DNA of 64,000 bases from Bacteroidia bacterium (GCA_033391075.1 JAWPMV010000001.1:4836001-4900000); one strand, 5' to 3'. Positions 35,339 through 45,142 are shown, counted from the first letter of the stretch. Notes: generated by a model not told the origin, from the letters alone. Translations and numbers: made by a program.

Positions 35339-38300
35339 ATGAATAGACGAATTCTACCAACTGTATTTCTACTGAACCTATTGCTCTTAACCAACCTCTC
35401 ATGGGGCCAATCCTGTGATGGAGGAACGGTGACTACAGCTTCAGGAAACACAAGCGCCTACACCTGTCCGGGTGATGGCAATGCCGATGCCATTGATTTC
35501 GCAGTAAGCGGAAACTCTGCCGACAATTTTATTTATGTAGTAACAGATGCCAGTGGCATCATTTTAGGTTTGCCACCTGGCAATACCGTAAACTTCGAAG
35601 GAGCAGGCGTAGGAAACTGCCTTGTTTGGGGGCTTTCCTATACCGGAAACCTCACCGCTCAAATGGGAGACAATGCTTTGACTACTGCCTTGAGTGATGA
35701 TTGCTTTGATCTTTCAGACAATTCGGTAAGTGTGCAAAGAGACAATCCGGATGGAGGTCATGTAACTACCGTTGATGGTGCAACAACTGCTTATACTTGC
35801 CCTGGAGATGGAAATGCGGATGAAATTTCTTTCGCAGTTACAGGAAACTCCAATTCTAACTTCCAGTGGGTAGTTACCGATGATCAGGGTACGATCCTTG
35901 GACTGCCTCCTGGCAATACTGTAAACTTCGAAGGAGCAGGTGTAGGAAACTGTCTCGTTTGGGGACTGGCTTATACCGGAAACCTTACCGCTCAAATGGG
36001 AGACAATGCCTTGCAGATTGCCCTGAGTGACGATTGCTTTGATCTCTCGGATGTGCCTGTTAGCGTACAAAGAGATAATCCAGATGGAGGAGTAGTAACC
36101 ACTGTTGATGGTGCGACTACTGCCTACACTTGCCCTGGAGATGGAAATGCGGATGAAATTTCTTTCGCAGTTAGCGGAAATTCTAATTCTAACTTCCAGT
36201 GGGTAGTTACTGATGATCAAGGTACGATCCTTGGACTGCCTCCTGGCAATACTGTAAACTTCGAAGGAGCAGGTGTAGGAAACTGTCTCGTTTGGGGACT
36301 GGCTTATACCGGAAACCTTACCGCTCAAATGGGAGACAATGCCTTGCAGATTGCCCTGAGTGACGATTGCTTTGATCTCTCGGATGTGCCTGTTAGCGTA
36401 CAAAGAGATAATCCGGATGGAGGAGTAGTAACCACTGTTGATGGTGCAACAACTGCTTATACTTGCCCTGGAGATGGAAATGCGGATGAGATTTCTTTCG
36501 CAGTTAGCGGAAATTCTAATTCTAACTTCCAGTGGGTAGTTACTGATGATCAAGGTACGATCCTTGGACTGCCTCCTGGCAATACTGTAAACTTCGAAGG
36601 AGCAGGTGTAGGGAATTGCCTCGTTTGGGGACTTTCTTATACCGGAAACCTTACCGCTCAAATGGGAGACAATGCTTTACAAATTGCCTTGAGTGATGAT
36701 TGCTTTGATCTCTCGGATGTGCCTGTTAGCGTACAAAGAGATAATCCCGATGGAGGAGTAGTAACCACTGTTGATGGTGCGACTACTGCCTACACTTGCC
36801 CTGGAGATGGAAATGCGGATGAAATTTCTTTCGCAGTTACAGGAAATTCAAATTCTAACTTCCAGTGGGTAGTTACCGATGATCAGGGAACTATCCTTGG
36901 ACTGCCTCCTGGCAATACTGTAAACTTCGAAGGAGCAGGCGTAGGAAACTGCCTCGTTTGGGGACTGGCTTATACTGGAAACCTCACGGCACAAATGGGA
37001 GACAATGCTTTACAAATTGCGTTGAGTGATGATTGCTTTGATCTTTCTGATACACCTGTAAGTGTGCAAAGAGACAATCCGGATGGAGGCCATGTAGCAA
37101 CTGTAGATGGAGATTCAAGAGTTTATACTTGCCCAGGAGATGGAATTGCAGATGAAATTTCTTTCGCAGTAAGTGGACAATCCAATTCCAACTTCCAATG
37201 GGTAGTTACTGATGATCAGGGAACCATCCTCGGTTTGCCTCCCGGCAACACTGTGAATTTTGAAGGAGCTGGCGTAGGAAATTGCCTCGTTTGGGGACTT
37301 TCTTATACCGGAAACCTTACTGCTCAAATGGGAGACAATGCATTACAAATTGCGTTGAGCGATGATTGCTTCGATCTTTCTGACAACTATGTAGAAGTGG
37401 TGAGAAGTTCAAATTGTGTGAATGGCTTTACCCTTATCAATGCTCGCACTGATTCAGACATCCAACCGATAAATGACGGAGATGTGATTGTATTGAATCA
37501 ACTCCCAACGAGTCGTATCAATATCAGAGCTGACGTATTTGGAAACGGAATCGGTAGCGTAGTATTCAAATTAAATGGATACAGAGTACGTACCGAAAAC
37601 TATGCTCCTTATGCATTAGCAGGAGACAGAAATGGAGATTACTTCCACATTCCAGTCGTTCGTCCTGGTACCTATACGCTCATGGCGACTCCTTACAGCC
37701 AAAGAAATGGCAGAGGAATGATGGGGTCTCCCTATATGGTTACCTTCACCATCGTGAGATCCATGAATAGAGTTACCGGCTTCACCCTGATTGATGCAGA
37801 TACGGATCAGGATATAGGGCCATTGAATGATGGAGATGTGGTAGATCCTGCCGCTCTGGGAGTAAGAAGACTGAGCGTGAGAGCCAATACAAATCCTGGC
37901 GTAGTCGGTAGTCTGGTGTTTAGCATAAATGGAAGACGTCGTACAGAAAATTTTGCTCCTTATGCTTTAGGCGGGGACAGAAATGGAAATTACTATCCGG
38001 TAAACTTCCGTCCCGGCAGTATTACCCTTTCAGCTACACCCTATGACAAGAGAAATGCAATGGGAGATGTCGGTCCTACCGAAACGATCACTTTTACCTA
38101 TGTGCGCCCAAGTGGGTACAAAGAATTTGAGCAGGAAGTAGCGCTGAATGTGTATCCAAATCCTGGCCAGGGAAAAATCAATCTGGAGATCACAGAAGTA
38201 GAAGCAGGAAATGTACAAATCGAAGTATTGAGCCTTCAGGGAGCCCGTGTATTTAGCGAAAGTCTGGAAAGCAATGGTGGTCCATTCCTTCATAAACTCA

Positions 38301-38386
38301 ATCTGGAGCAACTACCGGCAGGTACATATCTTCTCAATTTGAAAGCTGGCGGACAAGTTTTCAGAGAAAAGATCATTAAACAGTAG
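35339..38386 (+). CDS. Large secreted repeat protein, T9SS type A cargo
   Basis: 1015 residues with a Sec signal (MNRRILPTVF, cleavage after SWGQ). Residues 27-692 are six tandem 111-residue units, nearly identical at both protein and DNA level. Each has a conserved Cys triplet (YTCPGDG, GNCLVWGL, DDCFDL) and the block ILGLPPGNTVNF. Two further related domains of about 115 residues follow (GFTLI-A-TD-DI-P-NDGD, with RTENYAPYALAGDRNG and RTENFAPYALGGDRNG), resembling beta-sandwich modules of Bacteroidota surface proteins. The last 80 residues are a type A T9SS sorting domain (LNVYPNPGQGKINLEI to GTYLLNLKAGGQVFREKI). It is likely surface-attached or released and adhesive; no catalytic site is seen. 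Confidence 0.9.
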   Translation: MNRRILPTVFLLNLLLLTNLSWGQSCDGGTVTTASGNTSAYTCPGDGNADAIDFAVSGNSADNFIYVVTDASGIILGLPPGNTVNFEGAGVGNCLVWGLSYTGNLTAQMGDNALTTALSDDCFDLSDNSVSVQRDNPDGGHVTTVDGATTAYTCPGDGNADEISFAVTGNSNSNFQWVVTDDQGTILGLPPGNTVNFEGAGVGNCLVWGLAYTGNLTAQMGDNALQIALSDDCFDLSDVPVSVQRDNPDGGVVTTVDGATTAYTCPGDGNADEISFAVSGNSNSNFQWVVTDDQGTILGLPPGNTVNFEGAGVGNCLVWGLAYTGNLTAQMGDNALQIALSDDCFDLSDVPVSVQRDNPDGGVVTTVDGATTAYTCPGDGNADEISFAVSGNSNSNFQWVVTDDQGTILGLPPGNTVNFEGAGVGNCLVWGLSYTGNLTAQMGDNALQIALSDDCFDLSDVPVSVQRDNPDGGVVTTVDGATTAYTCPGDGNADEISFAVTGNSNSNFQWVVTDDQGTILGLPPGNTVNFEGAGVGNCLVWGLAYTGNLTAQMGDNALQIALSDDCFDLSDTPVSVQRDNPDGGHVATVDGDSRVYTCPGDGIADEISFAVSGQSNSNFQWVVTDDQGTILGLPPGNTVNFEGAGVGNCLVWGLSYTGNLTAQMGDNALQIALSDDCFDLSDNYVEVVRSSNCVNGFTLINARTDSDIQPINDGDVIVLNQLPTSRINIRADVFGNGIGSVVFKLNGYRVRTENYAPYALAGDRNGDYFHIPVVRPGTYTLMATPYSQRNGRGMMGSPYMVTFTIVRSMNRVTGFTLIDADTDQDIGPLNDGDVVDPAALGVRRLSVRANTNPGVVGSLVFSINGRRRTENFAPYALGGDRNGNYYPVNFRPGSITLSATPYDKRNAMGDVGPTETITFTYVRPSGYKEFEQEVALNVYPNPGQGKINLEITEVEAGNVQIEVLSLQGARVFSESLESNGGPFLHKLNLEQLPAGTYLLNLKAGGQVFREKIIKQ
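35417..37414 (+). repeat. Six tandem 333-bp coding repeats
   Basis: Six units of 111 codons, each beginning GATGGAGG, run from 35417 with an exact 333-bp period; the sixth starts at 37082. Units 2-5 are the most alike, unit 1 the most diverged, and unit 6 is intermediate. There are no insertions or deletions between units. Confidence 0.92.
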
Positions 38387-38713
38387 TTCTTTTATGAAAC
38401 AACACTCAGTTTCATAATCTTTTATAATTCAGATGAACCCTCTGGCCCTGGTCAGAGGGTTTGCTTTTGGGAGAACAAAAGATCAAGTGCAAGTCTCAAG
38501 TCAAATTTACACTTGAACTTGAACTTGCACTTGATACTTGATACTTGATACTTGATACTTGAACGTTATATTCAATTCTTTCTACAAAAATCTGGAGCTT
38601 CTAATTGCTTCTAACTACTATTTTCTTTTCCACAAACTGTGGATATGATCTTCCCTTTTGCCCCCAAATCTTTTGTAATTTTAGGCTTGAGGTAATAGAA
38701 TTAGAAGTAGACC
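38387..38713. other. Intergenic region before dnaE with inverted and tandem repeats
   Basis: 327 bp without a gene. After the terminator at 38436, ATCAAGTGCAAGT (38482-38494) pairs exactly with ACTTGCACTTGAT (38523-38535). The right arm runs into four tandem copies of ACTTGAT/TACTTGA (about 38529-38562). The final part is AT-rich and should hold the dnaE promoter, though I see no clear TAnnTTTG box. Confidence 0.6.
38436..38468 (+). terminator. Rho-independent terminator
   Basis: AACCCTCTG (38436-38444) pairs with CAGAGGGTT (38453-38461) around GCCCTGGT, followed by TGCTTTT. It ends the message of the secreted repeat protein. Confidence 0.75.
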
Positions 38714-41700
38714 ATGCCGGATTTCGTACACTTACACAATCACACCGAATTTTCTCTTCTTGATGGAGCTGCCAAAATCAATGATATGGTAGCCAAAGCT
38801 GCAGATTGCGGAATGTCCCATATCGCCATTACAGACCATGGCAATATGTACGGGATTCCCAAATTTGTCCTTGCAGCTAGAAAAAAAGGGGTCAAACCTA
38901 TTGTCGGATGTGAATTTTACATCGTAGCTGGCAATGCTACTGAACGGATCAAGGGGACCAAGCGCTATCATCAGATCATGTGGGCCAAAGACAAAACCGG
39001 ATACGACAATCTGGTTAAGCTTTGCTCGTATGGCTACACCGATGGCTACTATTACAAACCTCGGATCGATAAACAGATACTCGCTCAACATGTAGAGGGT
39101 TTGATGGCTTCTACTTGTTGCCTGGCGGGAGAAGTAAATCGCACCCTCATCGACAAAGGGGAGGAAGAAGCTGAGCAAAAGCTCATCGAGTATATCGATC
39201 TTTTTGGTAAGGAAAACTATTATGTAGAAATCCAGCGCCATACGCTGGGGGATATGGAAAAGTGCAATGAGTGGTTGATTCGCATGGCGAAAAAACATGA
39301 GCTCATTGTCATTGCCACCAATGATGTTCACTATGTAAATGAGGAGGATAGCGAGGCACATGACCTGCTTTTGGCACTTCAAACCCAATCCGATTATAGT
39401 GATCCCAATCGCTTTCGCTTTACCGATGATAAAGGCCGGCTGAATCCTCGTTTCTACTTCAAGACCCAGGATGAAATGCTGGAACTTTTCCAGGATATTC
39501 CGGAGTCATTGGACAATACCCTTCACCTCGCCGATCGCTGCAACTTTGAGCTCAACCTGGCTGGAGATATGATCCTCCCGCAATACCAGGTTCCTGAGCA
39601 ATACAAGGATATGGATGATTTCCTGGCAGCGATGGTCTGGGAACGAGCTCCCAAGCGCTATCCGGACATGACCACGGAGATTCGGGAGCGTATTGAACAT
39701 GAGCTCAAGATCATGAAGAAAATGGGCTATGCCGGGTACTTCCTCATTGTACAGTCCTTTACAACCGAGGCTAGAAATCGAGGGGTATATGTCGGTCCGG
39801 GTCGTGGATCTGCCGCAGGATCAGTGGTGGCCTATGTATTGGGGATCATAGATATAGATCCCTTGCAGTATGATCTGCTGTTTGAGAGATTTCTCAATCC
39901 GGAGCGTGTTTCTCCTCCGGATATTGATATAGATTTTGATGATGAAGGTCGCCAGGAGGTGATCGATTATGTAGTAGGTGAATATGGGCGAAAGTCCGTT
40001 TCACAGGTGATCACCTATGGAACGATGGGAGCCAAGACAGCTCTCAGAGATGTAGGTCGTACCCTGAATATTTCCCTTCAGGAAGTAAACCGCATTGCCA
40101 AACTGGTTCCGGATCGTCCGGGCATTAACTTTAAAAAAGCCCTTGACCCCGATCACAATCCTGATAGCTATGAAGAATTGGGCAAACTCTTCGAGAGCAA
40201 AGATCCGCTGATCAATAAGATGATGCGCTTTGCCAAAACCCTCGAAGGAACTGCTCGCCATACCGGAGTACATGCCTGTGCAGTAATTATAGCACCGGGA
40301 GATGTCTCCAATTATGCTCCCGTCGCAACTGCCAAGGACAATACCCTGATCACCCAATACGATGGGCCTATGGCAGAGATGTGTGGATTGCTGAAAATGG
40401 ACTTCCTCGGATTGAGGACTCTCTCCATTCTCAAAACAGCCATCAAACTCACCAAACAAAATCATGGAGTCGTGATCGATCCGGATACGATTGACCTTAC
40501 CGACACCAAAACCTACGAACTTTACCAGAGGGGAGATACGGTAGCTACCTTCCAGTTTGAGTCCGATGGTATGCGTAAATACCTCCGCCAACTCAAACCC
40601 ACCAATATAGAGGACCTCATCGCGATGAACGCCCTGTATCGTCCGGGACCGATGGATAATATCCCTTCTTTCGTCAATAGAAAGCATGGAAGAGAGCCCA
40701 TCCACTATCCCCACGATATGTTGGAACCCATTCTCCAAAACACCTATGGGATCATGGTTTACCAGGAGCAGATCATGCAGGTAGCCCGAACGATGGGTGG
40801 ATATACCATGGGAGGTGCGGATTTGCTGAGACGTGCCATGGGTAAAAAGAAGATGGAGATCATGGCCAAAGAAAAGGTCAACTTCATCAAAGGTGCGGAG
40901 GAAAAGGGGGTTGATACAAAAGTATCTGAAGAGGTATTCGCCCTTATGGAGAAATTTGCCTCTTATGGCTTCAACAAAAGCCATAGTGCAGCCTATTCGG
41001 TGCTTGCTTTTAAAACGGCCTTCATGAAGGCACATTACCCTGCCGAATATATGGCTGCCGTTTTAACCCACAACATCAACGACATTAAAAAGATCACCTT
41101 CTTCATTGAAGAATGTAGAAGGATGGGCATAGACGTTTTACCTCCGGATATAAATGAGTCTCAGGCTTTATTTAGTGTAGATAAGCAGGGACAAATCCGA
41201 TTTGGAATGGCAGCAATCAAGGGAGTGGGACATGCGGTAGTAGAATCCATCATTAGCCAAAGAGATAAAGAAGGACCCTTTTCCAGTCTATTCGATATGA
41301 CCACGCGCATGCCAGCCCGATCTATCAATAGAAAAACCCTGGAATCTCTTGCCTATGCAGGAGCCCTGGATGGTTTTGGGCTGCAACGCTGGCAGTATTT
41401 CCTTTCTCCTACAGAAAAAGAAAACGGACACCTGCTGGATCGGGCATTGAGTTATGGAGTTAAAGTTCAGATGGAAAGAAACTCTCCACAGGTCAGTCTG
41501 TTTGGAGACGCCAATGGAAATGGTAGTTCTCATCAGGAACCTCCCATTCCTATGGGAACCAATAAGGAGGGAAAGATTCTCGAAGCCTGGACAGAGCTCG
41601 AAAAACTTAATTATGAAAAAGAAGTAATTGGTTTCTTCCTGTCTGGCCATCCCCTGGATAAATATAAATGGCAACTTGATGCTTTCACCAATACAAAATT

Positions 41701-42232
41701 CTCCGAACTTGAAGAAGGAAGTAATAGAAAGGACATCAAATGTGCAGGGATCGTTACGAGTGTTAGAGAAAGAGTCTCCCGCCGGGGCAATAGATTTCTC
41801 TCCTTTACCATAGAAGATTTTTCAGACTCCTATGAAATTGCGTTATTTGGAGAACATTACGAAAAATATCGGGGACTGATCCGCCAGGATGAAATGTTAT
41901 TTATCATGGCGGGATTCCAACCCAGACGCTATGATCCGACGCTCACGGATTTCAGAATCAAGGAAATGCGATTATTGAGTAACGAATTATTTGATAAAAT
42001 GATTCGCCATCTTTGCGTTGAGATACACAATAGCGAGCTGACTGAAGAATTGCTGGAAGAATTGCAGCGATTGTTCAACGAACACAAAGGAAGCAAGGAC
42101 CTGAAATTTAAGTTGAAAGATGATTCTATTGCCGCTAATATTCAGATGATTAGCTCTGAATGGCAAATAGATCCGAACGGGGAATTAGTGAATCAGTTGA
42201 GTGAACTAGGGCTTACATATAGTCTGACCTAA
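38714..42232 (+). CDS. dnaE: DNA polymerase III alpha subunit
   Basis: 1172 residues. The PHP domain is at the N-terminus (FVHLHNHTEFSLLDGA and AITDHGNMYG, with its metal-binding histidines). The polymerase core has the catalytic aspartates in PDIDIDFDDEGRQEVIDYV and the GPGRGSAAGS, RHTGVHACAVII and GADLLRRAMGKK segments. A helix-hairpin-helix region and an OB fold (about 1000-1085, IKCAGIVTSVRERVSRRGNRFLSFTIEDF) follow. It is the replicative polymerase of DnaE type. No other replisome gene is adjacent except the more distant ssb. Confidence 0.96.
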   Translation: MPDFVHLHNHTEFSLLDGAAKINDMVAKAADCGMSHIAITDHGNMYGIPKFVLAARKKGVKPIVGCEFYIVAGNATERIKGTKRYHQIMWAKDKTGYDNLVKLCSYGYTDGYYYKPRIDKQILAQHVEGLMASTCCLAGEVNRTLIDKGEEEAEQKLIEYIDLFGKENYYVEIQRHTLGDMEKCNEWLIRMAKKHELIVIATNDVHYVNEEDSEAHDLLLALQTQSDYSDPNRFRFTDDKGRLNPRFYFKTQDEMLELFQDIPESLDNTLHLADRCNFELNLAGDMILPQYQVPEQYKDMDDFLAAMVWERAPKRYPDMTTEIRERIEHELKIMKKMGYAGYFLIVQSFTTEARNRGVYVGPGRGSAAGSVVAYVLGIIDIDPLQYDLLFERFLNPERVSPPDIDIDFDDEGRQEVIDYVVGEYGRKSVSQVITYGTMGAKTALRDVGRTLNISLQEVNRIAKLVPDRPGINFKKALDPDHNPDSYEELGKLFESKDPLINKMMRFAKTLEGTARHTGVHACAVIIAPGDVSNYAPVATAKDNTLITQYDGPMAEMCGLLKMDFLGLRTLSILKTAIKLTKQNHGVVIDPDTIDLTDTKTYELYQRGDTVATFQFESDGMRKYLRQLKPTNIEDLIAMNALYRPGPMDNIPSFVNRKHGREPIHYPHDMLEPILQNTYGIMVYQEQIMQVARTMGGYTMGGADLLRRAMGKKKMEIMAKEKVNFIKGAEEKGVDTKVSEEVFALMEKFASYGFNKSHSAAYSVLAFKTAFMKAHYPAEYMAAVLTHNINDIKKITFFIEECRRMGIDVLPPDINESQALFSVDKQGQIRFGMAAIKGVGHAVVESIISQRDKEGPFSSLFDMTTRMPARSINRKTLESLAYAGALDGFGLQRWQYFLSPTEKENGHLLDRALSYGVKVQMERNSPQVSLFGDANGNGSSHQEPPIPMGTNKEGKILEAWTELEKLNYEKEVIGFFLSGHPLDKYKWQLDAFTNTKFSELEEGSNRKDIKCAGIVTSVRERVSRRGNRFLSFTIEDFSDSYEIALFGEHYEKYRGLIRQDEMLFIMAGFQPRRYDPTLTDFRIKEMRLLSNELFDKMIRHLCVEIHNSELTEELLEELQRLFNEHKGSKDLKFKLKDDSIAANIQMISSEWQIDPNGELVNQLSELGLTYSLT

Positions 42233-42342
42233 GAAAATTGCTCAATTAAATACGTAAAGTCTAACCTGAAAAAAGCTTTGTTTCAAGGCGGTTTTGAGGT
42301 CTTATATATTTTATACTTCTGCTACCTCTCATATCAAGCAAC

Positions 42343-43422
42343 ATGCCCGAATTAAGTCAAGACCAAGCCGTACCCATCAGAAAAGGAGAAGAATTGGATA
42401 TACAGAAACTGGAAGGCTATCTCCAGGAAAAGCTCGGTTCTACGGGTAATTTGGAGGTCCAACAATTCCCCGGTGGATATTCCAATCTCACCTATCTGCT
42501 CAAGATGGGAGATCGGGAAATGGTCTTGCGAAGACCCCCTTTCGGCGCCAACATTAAAAGCGGTCATGATATGTCCAGGGAATATAAAATCCTTTCAAAA
42601 CTCCAGGGACATTATGATAAAGTTCCTGAAGCTTTGGCCTTTGATGAAGCGGGCGATTTACTTGGGGCTCCTTTTTATGTAATGGAAAGGGTAAATGGTA
42701 TCATCATTCGTCCGAAAATGTCTTTGGAAGATGCGCCGAGTGAAGCTCAGATGAAAAAGATTTCAACGGCTCTTGTAGATACCTTTGTGGAGTTGCACAA
42801 TGTTGATTACGAAGCGGCAGACTTGAATGATCTGGGAAGGCCAGCGGGCTATAATGAGCGTCAGATTACGGGCTGGATCAAGCGTTATAACAATGCCCAA
42901 ACCGATGAGATCCCGGAAATGGAAAAAACGGCTTCCTGGCTGATGAAAAACATTCCGGCTGAAAGTAAACATGCCCTCATTCACAATGATTTCAAATACG
43001 ACAACATGATCCTGGATCCACAGGATTTGGGTAAAGTAAAAGCTATCCTCGACTGGGAAATGGCTACTCTCGGTGATCCCCTCATGGATTTGGGCACCTC
43101 TATTGGGTATTGGGTAAATCAGGATGATCCCGATTTCATGAAACAATTGCAACTTAGCCCTACTACCCTGCCCGGCAATCCTTCCCGTGGAGAATTTGTC
43201 AACCTGTATGCAGAAAAAAGTGGGCTGGAAGTAGGAGACTTTGTTTTCTATTTCGTGTATGGCTTATTCAAGATTGCTGTCATTGTCCAGCAGATTTATT
43301 ACCGTTACAAAAAAGGACATACGCAAGATGAAAGATTCGCTTCTCTGGGGATGGCTGTAAAAGGTTGTGGAATGGTAGCTCAGCAAGCTATCCAACGTAA
43401 AAAAATTGACAATTTGTTTTAA
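42343..43422 (+). CDS. Phosphotransferase family protein (APH/ACAD10-like kinase fold)
   Basis: 359 residues with an aminoglycoside-phosphotransferase/choline-kinase fold. It has a nucleotide-binding FPGGYSNLTYLLKMGDREMVLRRPPFG at about 43-69, the catalytic loop LIHNDFKYDNMILD, and the metal-binding DWEMATLGDPLMDLG. The RRPPFG and early GGYSNLTY motifs are typical of the ACAD10/11-associated group, thought to phosphorylate hydroxyacyl-CoAs so that acyl-CoA dehydrogenase partners can act. It is not an antibiotic-resistance enzyme on this evidence. No acyl-CoA dehydrogenase is adjacent. Confidence 0.85.
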   Translation: MPELSQDQAVPIRKGEELDIQKLEGYLQEKLGSTGNLEVQQFPGGYSNLTYLLKMGDREMVLRRPPFGANIKSGHDMSREYKILSKLQGHYDKVPEALAFDEAGDLLGAPFYVMERVNGIIIRPKMSLEDAPSEAQMKKISTALVDTFVELHNVDYEAADLNDLGRPAGYNERQITGWIKRYNNAQTDEIPEMEKTASWLMKNIPAESKHALIHNDFKYDNMILDPQDLGKVKAILDWEMATLGDPLMDLGTSIGYWVNQDDPDFMKQLQLSPTTLPGNPSRGEFVNLYAEKSGLEVGDFVFYFVYGLFKIAVIVQQIYYRYKKGHTQDERFASLGMAVKGCGMVAQQAIQRKKIDNLF

Positions 43423-43486
43423 ATCCTGATTTTCCTGTCAGCAGGAGTCCGATTTTTGTATCCGTAATCGCTGAAATATGTCTATT

Positions 43487-43503
43487 TTGTGATCACAATC
43501 ACA
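43487..43503. promoter_or_regulatory. Crp/Fnr-type operator upstream of the BamA-like gene
   Basis: TGTGATCACAATCACA at 43488-43503 fits TGTGA-N6-TCACA exactly. It overlaps a perfect 12-bp palindrome, TTGTGATCACAA (43487-43498). It lies 70 bp before the start at 43573, and a TATAAT-like stretch follows near 43523. Binding by a Crp/Fnr-family regulator is inferred from the motif alone. Confidence 0.5.
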
Positions 43504-43572
43504 GAAGGGGAAAAATGTTTGCTATAATTTTAGTTAGCATTTTGACAGTTAGTTAAAGAAGGTACAAACTGA

Positions 43573-44883
43573 ATGACTCACATAGGGCCTGAAGACATAC
43601 GGGCAAGACTGGTTTTTACACAATTACCAAAGTTCCTCACTTTGGTGCTTCTTCTTTGTATCCCCTTCTTAAGCTTTAGTCAATCTCGCATCCTTTCTCT
43701 CGAAATCCAGGGACTCAAAAAGACCAAGCCTGCCTACCTTAAATATTTTATAGATACCGAAGAAGGCATGGAACTGGATTCAGCCAGGCTCCAACAGGAC
43801 ATGCAGCGGCTTAAAAACCTCAATTCCATCGCCAATGCCTGGAGTAGCATTGATACCCTGGAAGAGGGATACAAAGTTAACGTCCAGCTCGAAGAAGCCT
43901 TGACTTTTTTTCCCATCATCAATTTCGGAGGCGTTCAGGGTAATTTCTGGTATCAGCTAGGTTTTACGGATACCAATTGGCTGGGTCGGGGAAAACAGCT
44001 TTCAATGTACTACCAGAACAATGACCGCAGAAGCAATTTCAACATCTATTATCGCGATCCTTTTCTGAATGGAAGCAAATGGGGCTATTCTGTTGGAGCT
44101 TTTCGTTTCGCTTCTGTAGAACCGCTATTTTTTGATGATGATGTCGTTTTTTATGACTATACAAACTGGAGTTTCGGAGCAACAGGGATTTATAATATTG
44201 ATCGCACCCAATATGTGGAAGCGGGGCTGACCTATTTCATCGAGGATTATGAAAAGAATTCCCGACACAGAGAAGAGATCACTCCGGGACCGGATGCATT
44301 GCGGGAGCCCAAAACCTTAGCCAAATTTTTCTACCAGACCAATAAGGTCAATTACCACTTTTTCTATCGAGGAGGAATCCAGTTTACGGCCAATTTCCAG
44401 ACAGTTTACTCCTTTGAAACCCATAGCTGGTTCAATATTTTTCTGGGAGATTATCGATTGTATAGACGAGTGGGCCAAAAGGGAAACTTTGCTTCCCGAT
44501 TCAGACTCGGTATAGCTACCAACAGAGATAGTCCTTTTGCTCCTTTCGTAGTAGACAGTTATGTCAATATCCGAGGTTCAGGAAACCGCATCGATAGAGG
44601 AACGGGCCAATTGATTCTAAATCTTGAATATCTGCATACCTTTTATGAAAGAGAAAAGTTTGCAGCACAGATAGTGGGTTTTTCTGATATTGGTACCTGG
44701 CGAAATCCCGGAGGAACCTTCGCTGATCTATGGAACCCGGACAACTTTCGTCATTTTGCAGGTGGAGGATTTCGCCTGATATACAAAAAGGCCTATAATG
44801 CCATTTTGAGAATTGATTACGGAATCGACATTTACAATACCCAGCAAAGAGGATTTGTATTAGGTTTGGGACAATATTTTTAA
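43573..44883 (+). CDS. BamA/TamA-like outer-membrane beta-barrel protein with one POTRA-like domain
   Basis: 436 residues from the ATG at 43573, 10 nt after an AAAGAAGG ribosome binding site. A hydrophobic segment with a cleavage-like SFSQ end follows about 20 charged residues, so a downstream start is possible. Residues about 40-115 look like a POTRA domain (ILSLEIQGLKKTKPAYLKYFIDTEEGMELDSARLQQDMQRLKNL). The rest alternates aromatic and polar residues as a 16-strand barrel, including DTNWLGRGKQLSMYYQNND and a C-terminal GIDIYNTQQRGFVLGLGQYF ending in Phe. It may insert or move outer-membrane proteins or lipids. It is much shorter than housekeeping BamA. Confidence 0.82.
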   Translation: MTHIGPEDIRARLVFTQLPKFLTLVLLLCIPFLSFSQSRILSLEIQGLKKTKPAYLKYFIDTEEGMELDSARLQQDMQRLKNLNSIANAWSSIDTLEEGYKVNVQLEEALTFFPIINFGGVQGNFWYQLGFTDTNWLGRGKQLSMYYQNNDRRSNFNIYYRDPFLNGSKWGYSVGAFRFASVEPLFFDDDVVFYDYTNWSFGATGIYNIDRTQYVEAGLTYFIEDYEKNSRHREEITPGPDALREPKTLAKFFYQTNKVNYHFFYRGGIQFTANFQTVYSFETHSWFNIFLGDYRLYRRVGQKGNFASRFRLGIATNRDSPFAPFVVDSYVNIRGSGNRIDRGTGQLILNLEYLHTFYEREKFAAQIVGFSDIGTWRNPGGTFADLWNPDNFRHFAGGGFRLIYKKAYNAILRIDYGIDIYNTQQRGFVLGLGQYF

Positions 44884-44887
44884 GCAA

Positions 44888-45142
44888 ATGAAACCACCTG
44901 AAAATCTACCTCCTATAGGCGATCGTCAAATTCTGATTGATTTGGTGACAAAGAAAATGCCATTTGGGAAATATAGCGGACGTCTTCTTTGCGATTTGCC
45001 TGTACATTATTTGGAGTGGTTTCAGCGGAAAGGTTTTCCTGAAGGAAAATTGGGGATGCAGCTTTCGACCCTGTATGAAATCAAGATCAATGGCCTGGGA
45101 GAAATCCTTTATAAACTTAAAGCTATAATGCGCAGGTCCTGA
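44888..45142 (+). CDS. DUF3820 family protein
   Basis: 84 residues. It matches the small DUF3820 family: MPFGKYSGRLLCDLPVHYLEWFQRKGFPEGKLG is the conserved core. Function is unknown; related segments occur beside exonucleases. The start is only 4 nt after the BamA-like stop, suggesting a shared transcript. It converges on arfB with 2 nt between the ends. Confidence 0.85.
   Translation: MKPPENLPPIGDRQILIDLVTKKMPFGKYSGRLLCDLPVHYLEWFQRKGFPEGKLGMQLSTLYEIKINGLGEILYKLKAIMRRS

Noticed and set aside
35714-36661. 315-codon open frame on the minus strand within the secreted repeat protein
   Set aside because: It is antisense to the six 333-bp units and repeats with them; no signal, start site or family.
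40001-41035. 344-codon minus-strand frame inside dnaE
   Set aside because: It lies antisense to the conserved polymerase core and has no recognisable domain.
42343-43422. Aminoglycoside resistance kinase
   Set aside because: The fold is shared, but the GGYSNLTY and RRPPFG motifs fit the ACAD10/11-like metabolic group.
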